Of a stretch of 15,974 nucleotides of DNA, positions 5,112 through 11,596 are shown in pieces. Position 1 is the stretch's first letter. Each line of letters begins with the position of its first letter. The position numbers were made by a program, and so were the translations under genes. This stretch comes from DASSHC01 sp035693105 (GTDB lineage Bacteria; Chloroflexota; Chloroflexia; Thermomicrobiales; Thermomicrobiaceae): assembly GCA_035693105.1 (NCBI GenBank), contig DASSHC010000398.1:1-15974 (forward strand), written 5' to 3'. The notes beneath the pieces are model-generated. The model made no database searches, was not told the origin of the DNA, and saw nothing but the letters and a program-made list of their open reading frames with translations.

Positions 5112-8100
5112 ATGGGGGAGTTTACGCTGGCCGTGCCGCCGGACGCGAGCGGAGTGCGCGCCATCGCGCCCACCGACATCGCCCAGTTCATCCGGCTCGA
5201 CCAGTGCCGGCGCTACCTGCGGCTCAAGCTGCACGAGCGCGCCGCCTCGCTTCGCTTCCTGAAGGACTACGACGTCGCCCCTCAGGCTATCCCGCCGCTG
5301 CTGACCGCCTCCGGCGCGCGCTTCGAGGAGACCGTCGAGGCCGCCATCGGCCGGCGCTTCCGCGTGCTCAACCTGGCGCGCGACCTGCCGCGCGGCGTGC
5401 CGGGCTGGTCGGGCGACAACGAGCGGGTGCTGGCGGCGGCGCGCGAGCTGCCGCCCGGTGAGACGCTCGTGCTGCTGCAGCCGCGCATCGAGGCCGTGGT
5501 GGCGGATTGGCGCCTGCGCGGCGACATCGACCTGCTGCGGCTGGAGCGCGCCGCCGACGGCGAACTGACGCTCCTGATCGCCGACATGAAGAGCTCGACC
5601 GCCGCGCGCATCGAGCACCGCCTGCAGGTCGCGCTCTATCACGAGATGCTGGCGACGCTGCTCGATGAGGCGGGCGTGGCCTACGCCGGGATCGCGCTCG
5701 GTGTGCTCTACCGCGGCAGCGAGATCGTGCCGCTTGAGGAGAGCGACGAGCAGCACGAGCAGCGGCGCCTGGCCGGGCACTACTTCAGCGAGCCGGAGAG
5801 CTACCTGGAGCTGATCGCGGACCCCGACGTCTACCGCGCCAGCGTGCGCGATCTGGTGACCGGACGCGGCTCGGCCGCAGAGCGCGCGGCGGAGGACGAC
5901 TTCGCCGCCATTCCCTTCAATCTGAACTACAAGTGCGACGGCTGCCTCTACAACGAGTTCTGCATGAAGTGGTGCGCCGAGCACGACGACCTCTCGCTCC
6001 TGCCGCACCTCAGCGGGGCGGACAAGCGCGCCCTGGAGCGTGCCGGGGTGGTCACGACGCGCCAGCTCGCCGCGCTCAAGGAGCCGGCGGCCGGGAATGG
6101 CGGGCAGACGTTGGTTCCGGCGCCCGGCAACGAGGCGCTGATCAAGCGGCTCGGCGCCAGCTACGGCGTCGGACCGCACCTCGACGAGCTGATCGAGCGC
6201 GCCAGGGAGTACCAGCGCTTCCAGCGGCACGAGCCGCGCCGCTCGTGGGAGCTGCCGAGCCTGGGCTACGGCTCGCTTCCGTACAGCGACGAGGCGCAGA
6301 ATCCCAACCTCATCACCGTCTACATCGACGCCCAGCACGACTACCTGCACGATCGCATCTACCTGGCCGGGTCGCTGGTGGTGGCGCGCCGCGGCGGCAA
6401 GCCGCTGCGCCGCCGCTCGCTCGTCCACCTGGCGCCGCGGCCAGTCGAGGAGGGCGACGCCGAGCGCGATCTGCTGGTCGCCTGGGTGCGCGACACCTTG
6501 CGGGCGATCGTCGAGCTGGCCGAGCCGGACGCCAAGGGTGAGCCCAACGCGCCGGTGCATCTGGTCCTCTTCAATAGCTTCGGCCGCGATCTGCTCTTGC
6601 AGGGGCTGGCGCGCCACTTCGAGACGGTGCTCGGGCTAACCCCGCTCTACGACTTCATGACGCAGCTCGCGGCTTTCGACTCGCCGGTGCTGACTTTCCT
6701 CGACGAGGAGATCCGCGAGCTGAAGAACTACCCCATGGTCTGCCAGTCGCTGCAGTCGGTCGCCACCTTCCTCAAGTTCGACTGGAGCACGCCCAAGCCC
6801 TTCCGCCGCATCTTCCGCGAGCGCCTCTTCGACTACGTCGGCAAGCTGGGCGGCGACGACGGCGAGTGGTACACCCGGAGGGCGCGCTTCAACAGCCAGA
6901 TCCCGCTGGAGTACGCCTACGCCGCCTGGCGCGAGCTGCAAGCCCCCGCGCCCGGCGAGCGCGACGACTACGGCCCCTACCGCCACGTCACGCCGGAGCT
7001 GCTGCGGGCCTTCCAGGCGCGGCGGCTGGAGGCGCTGGAGTGTATCGCCGCCGACTTCAAGGGGAACAAGCAGACGCAGAAGACCGCCTTCCGCCTGCCC
7101 GACCTCAACCGCTTCACCGAGAAAGCGCGCAATCTGGCGCAGGCGCTCGACGAGTTCGTCACCATCGAGCGCCACGCCGCGCTCTCAGCCTGGAAGAACG
7201 CGCGGCTGGCCCCGCCCGAGCGCCGCGTGCTCTCCGGCGACACCCTGCTGGTGCGCTACCGCGCCGCTGAGCAGGACGTCGACGCGCGCGTGCGCAACCG
7301 CCAGAACCGCGAGCGGTACGAGCGCAAGCTGCAGCTGGAGCGCGAGTACCTGGCGGCCAACCCCGGCGAGGCGCGGGCCACGCTGACCAAGGAGCAGAAG
7401 GCCGCGACCAAATGGACGCACGACGGGCTGCGCTTCCGGCTGGAGCTGAGCGTCGAGGGCTGCGACTGCGACCTGGAAGAGGCGCTGACGTTGAGCACGC
7501 TGCGCGAGGGTGAGCGGGTGGTGATCTCGCCGCGTTGGGACCACGACTCGCGCCTGCCGGCCGAGGAGCAGACCCCCTACACGCCGACCGCCAAGGGAAT
7601 GCTCTACAAGGCCCGGGCCGACATCGAACGCATCGTGGTGGCGCGTGACGACGCGGGACGCGCGGTGAGCGGCCACGTCGAAGTGGAGATGCGGGAGTGG
7701 CACGCCAACCTCGCCGGCTTCACCTTCTCGTCGTTTGCCGCCGAGCCGTTCGAGGACGGCGCGCTCTATACGCTCGACTCCGACCCCAACGACATCTACG
7801 GCTACTGGTGCTCGCAGCTCACCCAGGACCTCTGCCAGCGCGACGACAATCCGCTCTACCAGCGGTTGGCCGGTGGCGGTCCGGTTGCCGCGCCCTGGCC
7901 CGAGGTCGCGGCCGGGGCCCAGGCGCGCTTCTTCGCCGGGCTGGAGGAGCTGCAGCGGCATGGCGCCTTCGAGCCGTTCGAGACGAGCAAGCGCGACTTC
8001 ATCGCGGCCCACGGCGCCACCGCTACGCTGCTGGTGCAGGGCCCGCCCGGTACCGGCAAGAGCTTCGGCACCGCCTACGCCCTGCTGGCGCGGCTCCAAG

Positions 8101-9425
8101 GCGCGATGGCCGCCGAGCGCGACTTCCGCGTGATCGTCGCCTGCAAGACGCACGCGGCCACCGACGTGCTGCTCGATCAGCTCGTCCGCGCCTGTGAAAT
8201 CATGAACATGGTCGAGCGGCGCCACCCGGACATCTTCCGCGATTATTTCGACGCCCGCCTGCTCGACCTCCCGCTCTTCCGGGTCAAGCCGAAGGGCGGT
8301 GTGCCCGACGGGGTCATCCCGTTACGGGAGCGCCAGCCCAAGTCGGGCGATGCGAAGATGGCCGAGGTGATCGAGCGCCGGCGCTGGTGCGTGGTGGCGG
8401 CTACACCGGGCGGGGTGCGCGCCGTGGTCAAGGAGAAGTGGACCAAGGAGCTGCTCGGCCACGAGCTGTGCGATTGCCTGGTGCTCGACGAGGCCTCGCA
8501 GCTCAGCCTGCCGGAGGCGATCATGGCGGGGCTGCTGCTGCGCGCCGACGCCCCGGTGATCGTGGTCGGCGACCATCGCCAGATGCCGCCGATCGTGCAG
8601 CACGACTGGGACGCCGAGGCGCGGCGCACCTTCAAGGAGTACCGCAGCTACGAGTCGCTCTTCAACGCGCTCTTGGCCGCGCGGCTGCCGATGGTCAAGT
8701 TCGCCGAGAGCTTCCGGCTGCACGCCGCCATGGCCGAGTTCCTGCGCCAGGAGGTCTACGCCCAGGACGGCATCCCCTACTTCTCGCGCCAGGAGAGCGT
8801 GCTGCCGCCGCTCGCGCACGACGATCCCTTCGTGGCGGCGGTGCTGCGGTCCGAGCATCCTTTAGTGGTGATCGTCCACGACGAGGCGGCCAGCCAGGTG
8901 CGCAACCCCTTCGAACAGGCGCTGATCGCGCCGGTGCTGGAGGCGTTGGCCGACCCCGCGACCTATCACCTCGACGCCAAGCACGGCCTCGGCGTGGTGG
9001 TGCCGCACCGGGCACAGCGCGCCGCGCTGAAGGAGGCTGTGCCGGCGCTGAGTACGCTCGACCCGCTGACTGGCGAGATCGCGCTCTCGGCGGTCGATAC
9101 CGTCGAGCGCTTCCAGGGTGGCGAGCGCGACGTGATCGTGGTCAGCGCCACCGAGAGCGATCGCGAGTACCTGCTGGTCTCGGGCGACTTCCTGCTTGAC
9201 CCGCGCCGGCTGACGGTGGCGCTCAGCCGGGCGCGGCACAAGATGATCCTGCTGGCGGCGCGCTCGATCTTCCAGCTCTTCAGCGCCGACGAGGAGACGT
9301 TCGCCCACGCCCAGCTCTGGAAGAACCTGCTGCGCACCACCTGCACCGTGCCGCTCTGGCAGGGCGAGCGCGCGGGCCACCACGTCGAGGTCTGGGGCAA
9401 CCGGTATGACCATGAGGCTGGCTGA
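5112..9425 (+). CDS. Dna2-like fusion: Fe-S RecB-type nuclease and SF1B helicase
   Basis: The 1437-residue protein has an N-terminal TM0106/RecB-Cas4-type nuclease (about residues 15-320). Nuclease residues are Glu72, Asp138 (GDID), Asp158-x-Lys160 (ADMK) and Gln172-x3-Tyr176. Cys32 plus Cys275-x2-Cys278-x5-Cys284 match the 4Fe-4S staple of AddB, Dna2 and Cas4. Residues 400-560 look like an RNase H/DnaQ-type fold, but its first acidic motif is 'IDAQ' rather than DxE, so it may be inactive. Residues 960-1400 are a full SF1B helicase: Walker A 'GPPGTGKS' (977-984), Walker B 'DEAS' (1126-1129), 'GDHRQMPP' (1153-1160), 'SFR', 'DTVERFQGGERD' and 'ALSRARHK'. It should unwind and cut DNA flaps or ends during repair or defence; the role is inference. 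ATG 5112 is chosen because a G-rich Shine-Dalgarno precedes it and conserved sequence starts soon after; the frame is open back to 4950. Confidence 0.9.
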   Translation: MGEFTLAVPPDASGVRAIAPTDIAQFIRLDQCRRYLRLKLHERAASLRFLKDYDVAPQAIPPLLTASGARFEETVEAAIGRRFRVLNLARDLPRGVPGWSGDNERVLAAARELPPGETLVLLQPRIEAVVADWRLRGDIDLLRLERAADGELTLLIADMKSSTAARIEHRLQVALYHEMLATLLDEAGVAYAGIALGVLYRGSEIVPLEESDEQHEQRRLAGHYFSEPESYLELIADPDVYRASVRDLVTGRGSAAERAAEDDFAAIPFNLNYKCDGCLYNEFCMKWCAEHDDLSLLPHLSGADKRALERAGVVTTRQLAALKEPAAGNGGQTLVPAPGNEALIKRLGASYGVGPHLDELIERAREYQRFQRHEPRRSWELPSLGYGSLPYSDEAQNPNLITVYIDAQHDYLHDRIYLAGSLVVARRGGKPLRRRSLVHLAPRPVEEGDAERDLLVAWVRDTLRAIVELAEPDAKGEPNAPVHLVLFNSFGRDLLLQGLARHFETVLGLTPLYDFMTQLAAFDSPVLTFLDEEIRELKNYPMVCQSLQSVATFLKFDWSTPKPFRRIFRERLFDYVGKLGGDDGEWYTRRARFNSQIPLEYAYAAWRELQAPAPGERDDYGPYRHVTPELLRAFQARRLEALECIAADFKGNKQTQKTAFRLPDLNRFTEKARNLAQALDEFVTIERHAALSAWKNARLAPPERRVLSGDTLLVRYRAAEQDVDARVRNRQNRERYERKLQLEREYLAANPGEARATLTKEQKAATKWTHDGLRFRLELSVEGCDCDLEEALTLSTLREGERVVISPRWDHDSRLPAEEQTPYTPTAKGMLYKARADIERIVVARDDAGRAVSGHVEVEMREWHANLAGFTFSSFAAEPFEDGALYTLDSDPNDIYGYWCSQLTQDLCQRDDNPLYQRLAGGGPVAAPWPEVAAGAQARFFAGLEELQRHGAFEPFETSKRDFIAAHGATATLLVQGPPGTGKSFGTAYALLARLQGAMAAERDFRVIVACKTHAATDVLLDQLVRACEIMNMVERRHPDIFRDYFDARLLDLPLFRVKPKGGVPDGVIPLRERQPKSGDAKMAEVIERRRWCVVAATPGGVRAVVKEKWTKELLGHELCDCLVLDEASQLSLPEAIMAGLLLRADAPVIVVGDHRQMPPIVQHDWDAEARRTFKEYRSYESLFNALLAARLPMVKFAESFRLHAAMAEFLRQEVYAQDGIPYFSRQESVLPPLAHDDPFVAAVLRSEHPLVVIVHDEAASQVRNPFEQALIAPVLEALADPATYHLDAKHGLGVVVPHRAQRAALKEAVPALSTLDPLTGEIALSAVDTVERFQGGERDVIVVSATESDREYLLVSGDFLLDPRRLTVALSRARHKMILLAARSIFQLFSADEETFAHAQLWKNLLRTTCTVPLWQGERAGHHVEVWGNRYDHEAG

Positions 9426-9484
9426 AAACTCCCCGCCGGTCGGTGTCACGCCGGGCTTTCGCTTGCCCCGCGTCCGTGAGCGTC

Positions 9485-10033
9485 TCAGGCGAACACCGCC
9501 AGACTGACCAGCCCGAGCCCCGCGAGGATGAGCGCGACGTGAAGACCGATCAGCAGCCAGCGGCCGCGGCTGAACGGCTGCCGCAAACACGCCGGCACCG
9601 GCGCCAGGCGAAACCAGAACCAGAACCCAAGCCCGGCTCCGACCAGCACGCCCGCCGCGATCAGGAGCCAACCGGCGCGGGCCAGCATCCCGGCCGGGAC
9701 CGGATCGGCGCAGATCAGCAACAGCGCCAGCGTGATCAGCGAGGAGGGGAGAATCAAGGCATAGCGGAGGTGGGGCCGCGGCAGGCTCAGCCAGAGGATC
9801 ACCGGCATCAACAGCCATCCTCCCGCCAACGCCCCCGCGACCACCGGTTTTGTGCCGCCGGTTCTCTCCCAGAGCAGCACGATGTAGCCCAGGACAACGG
9901 CGCTGGTGAGCGCCAGGCGCTTGATCCGCGGCGCGAAGGCCGGATCGGCGCTCATCTCGATTGGCGCCGTGCTCGCGGCGCGAGCGCGGCGCACACCGGC
10001 TTGGCCCGTCTTGAAGCCAGGTTCAGCACGCAT
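9485..10033 (-). CDS. Five-helix membrane protein of unknown function
   Basis: I do not recognise a family. The 182-residue protein has a basic, roughly 38-residue N-terminal tail, then five hydrophobic segments at about residues 40-55, 63-83, 91-108, 118-141 and 159-181, with short charged connectors such as 'LPRPHLR' and 'RQPFSRGR'. It should be integral to the cytoplasmic membrane. ATG 10031-10033 is preferred because GGAGGG lies nine bases upstream, inside the end of the radical SAM gene, and the two genes overlap by 11 bp; a later ATG at 9953-9955 has no good ribosome site. Coupling to the radical SAM enzyme suggests a shared task, for example handling or export of its product, but this is inference. 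The gene converges with the helicase gene across 59 bp in which I see no clear terminator. Confidence 0.75.
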   Translation of the reverse strand: MRAEPGFKTGQAGVRRARAASTAPIEMSADPAFAPRIKRLALTSAVVLGYIVLLWERTGGTKPVVAGALAGGWLLMPVILWLSLPRPHLRYALILPSSLITLALLLICADPVPAGMLARAGWLLIAAGVLVGAGLGFWFWFRLAPVPACLRQPFSRGRWLLIGLHVALILAGLGLVSLAVFA

Positions 10034-11348
10034 TGGCCGTGGCCCTCCGCCCGCGCCGCACCTGATGGCGGAAGGCCCGGGTGCGAGCCTGCTTCGCCTC
10101 GGGCGCGTAGAGCCGCTCCACCAGGTCGAGCAAGCCGTCCTCCAATTCGCGAACCGTCATCCGCGACGGCCGCAAGTTGACGTCGAACAACGTGCAGCGC
10201 TCCCAGGCTCCCTCGACCAGGAGGCGCTCTTCCGCCTGGAGCCGCCGATAGAGCGGGGTGCCGGGGAAGGGCGTCATGACCGTGACCTGGACATCGAAGA
10301 GGCCGGCGTCCCTGACGAAGTCATGGATCGCTTCGAAGACGGCCGGGGTGTCACCATCCAGCCCGAGGACGAAGCAGCCGTTGACGGCGATACCGTGGGA
10401 CTGAATGCGCTCGATGGCGGCCTTGTAGCCGTCGAGCCGGCGCCGCTTCCAGTTCCGCCGCAGCTCAACCTGATCGAGTCCGGCCGCGGTTGGGCTCTCG
10501 AACCCGATCAGGATCTCCCGGCAGCCAGCCTCGGCGATGAGCGCCAGAAGCTCCGGATCGTCGGCGACGGAGACGTCCGACTCGGTGAACCAGGGCACGC
10601 CCTCCGGCGCCAGCGCACGCATCAATGCTTTCGCGTGGGGCTTGTTGACGAACGTGTTGTCGTCCGCGAACTCGATGAACGGGTGGCGCCAGATCGACTT
10701 GATCGCGCGGATCTCCCCGATCACCTTGTCGATCGGTTTGACCTTGTAGCGCCCGGTGAGGCGAATGGAGCTGGCGCAGAACTCGCAGCGCCACGGGCAG
10801 CCCCGCTGCGTCTGCACGGTGAGTCGGTTGTACTTCTCGATCTGCAGCAGATCGAAGCGGGGGAGCGGTGCCTCTGCCAGGTCGAACTCGCGGCCATACG
10901 GGGTGTAGACCGGCCGCAGGCACCGGTGCTCGACATCCTCCAGGAGCCCTGGCCAGCTCAGCTCCCCCTCGCCCACCACGACGGCATCACAGTGCTGCCG
11001 AACCTCGCCGGGGAGGAGCGTCGCGTGGAGCCCGCCCATGACCGTCGGCACGCCCTGCTCGCGAAAGCGCCGTGCCAGCTCGTAGGCGTCCTTGGCCTGC
11101 GCCGTGAGCGTGGTGATGGCGGCCAGATCGCACTCCGGTAAGGTGTCGAGCCGCCGGATGTCGGCGATCTCGTAGAGCCGCACATCGTGCCGCTCCGGTG
11201 TCATGCCGGCCAGGGTGAGCAACGAGAGGCTGGGGAGTGAACTCAACACGCGAGCGCGCTCGGCGAAGCCGGGCAGGGTCAGGCCGAGGCGCGTCAGCTC
11301 CGGGTTGTGCGCCCGGACGCCGCTCATCGCGATCATGGCGATTCTCAT
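10023..11348 (-). CDS. Radical SAM protein with B12-binding-type N-terminal domain
   Basis: This 441-residue enzyme carries the radical SAM cluster motif Cys184-x3-Cys188-x2-Cys191 ('RGCPWRCEFC'). The N-terminal part (about 1-150) resembles the B12-binding domains of COG1032 proteins ('VPTVMGGLHATLLPGE', 'AVVVGEGE') but lacks the DxHxxG cobalamin signature. The barrel continues with 'FIEFADDNTFVN', 'WFTESDVSVADD', 'ILIGFESP', 'GIAVNGCFVLGLDGD' and 'TPFPGTPLYRRL'. Such enzymes use S-adenosylmethionine for methylation or C-C chemistry on lipids, pigments, antibiotics or peptides; the substrate here is unknown. The frame is open up to 11582, but the region above 11360 has no ribosome site and overlaps the divergent regulator. 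ATG 11346-11348 follows GGGGA by a few bases and overlaps a tiny upstream ORF as ATGA. The end overlaps a membrane protein gene by 11 bp. Confidence 0.88.
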   Translation of the reverse strand: MRIAMIAMSGVRAHNPELTRLGLTLPGFAERARVLSSLPSLSLLTLAGMTPERHDVRLYEIADIRRLDTLPECDLAAITTLTAQAKDAYELARRFREQGVPTVMGGLHATLLPGEVRQHCDAVVVGEGELSWPGLLEDVEHRCLRPVYTPYGREFDLAEAPLPRFDLLQIEKYNRLTVQTQRGCPWRCEFCASSIRLTGRYKVKPIDKVIGEIRAIKSIWRHPFIEFADDNTFVNKPHAKALMRALAPEGVPWFTESDVSVADDPELLALIAEAGCREILIGFESPTAAGLDQVELRRNWKRRRLDGYKAAIERIQSHGIAVNGCFVLGLDGDTPAVFEAIHDFVRDAGLFDVQVTVMTPFPGTPLYRRLQAEERLLVEGAWERCTLFDVNLRPSRMTVRELEDGLLDLVERLYAPEAKQARTRAFRHQVRRGRRATANAC

Positions 11349-11392
11349 GGCCGTCCCCATTTCGCGGTCGTCTCGGCTCGTCCGTTCGTCAT
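11345..11392 (-). CDS. Possible 15-codon leader or peptide ORF before the radical SAM gene
   Basis: The minus strand encodes MTNGRAETTAKWGRP, ending in TGA that shares ATGA with the start codon of the radical SAM gene. Upstream is GGAGGAAAGAGA, the best Shine-Dalgarno in this spacer, though GGAGG stands about 13 bases from the ATG, which is longer than usual. No other in-frame start of the radical SAM gene could use that site. A coupled leader peptide is the simplest reading; a very short substrate peptide is a more speculative one. It may also be a chance ORF. Confidence 0.35.
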   Translation of the reverse strand: MTNGRAETTAKWGRP

Positions 11393-11475
11393 GGCCTGTC
11401 TCTTTCCTCCGTGTCGTGTCGCCGCTGCCGTTAGCCGTACTCTGCGCCAGCGCCGGAGTGGAGAACACGAAGAGG

Positions 11476-11509
11476 TCACAGGCGCGATCACAGCTTCGGC
11501 AAAGCTGTG
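11476..11509. promoter_or_regulatory. Operator-like dyad between divergent radical SAM and STAND genes
   Basis: A perfect inverted repeat, CACAGCTT (11489-11496) and AAGCTGTG (11502-11509), flanks a five-base centre CGGCA. The hexamer TCACAG occurs at 11476-11481 and again at 11488-11493, a 12-bp step. The site is centrally placed in the roughly 204-bp spacer shared by the divergent operons. No T-run follows, so an operator is more likely than a terminator. The XRE-domain regulator next door is a plausible binder; this is inference. Confidence 0.5.
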
Positions 11510-11522
11510 GGGTGAGCGTCGC

Positions 11523-11542
11523 CGCCGGCGTCGCGGCCGGCG
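11523..11542. promoter_or_regulatory. GC dyad upstream of the STAND regulator
   Basis: CGCCGGC (11523-11529) and GCCGGCG (11536-11542) form a perfect seven-base dyad around GTCGCG. It lies just before the putative -10 box of the regulator, where a -35 box would be expected, so a bound protein there could block or assist the polymerase. Such GC dyads also arise by chance in a genome of this composition. Confidence 0.3.
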
Positions 11543-11554
11543 CCCTGCTTGGGG

Positions 11555-11563
11555 TGCTATCAT
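11555..11563 (+). promoter_or_regulatory. Extended -10 promoter element for the STAND regulator
   Basis: TGC-TATCAT is an extended -10 box (TGn plus a near-consensus hexamer). It is followed about seven bases later by a plausible transcription start, then the Shine-Dalgarno GAGAGGA (11583-11589) and ATG at 11597. No clear -35 box is present, as is usual for extended -10 promoters. Confidence 0.4.
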
Positions 11564-11596
11564 GCGCCGCACGGACAGCCACGAGAGGACGCGCGC

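Noticed and set aside
5073..6617. A 514-codon minus-strand open frame opposite the nuclease domain
   Set aside because: It is antisense shadow of a gene with clear RecB and Fe-S motifs, and its composition is Arg/Gln/Leu-biased without recognisable domains. The same applies to 7185-8225 and 8862-9818.
5112..9425. Calling the N-terminal domain Cas4 and seeking CRISPR
   Set aside because: The motifs are shared by the wider RecB/AddB/Dna2 family. No cas gene and no regularly spaced direct repeats are present.
9426..9484. Terminator in the 59-bp convergent gap after the helicase gene
   Set aside because: I find no inverted repeat of useful length and no T-run; GCGTC occurs twice as a direct, not inverted, repeat.
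11349..11582. Longer N-terminus for the radical SAM protein
   Set aside because: The extra 78 residues have no ribosome site at their start, overlap the regulator's promoter and do not look like the family.
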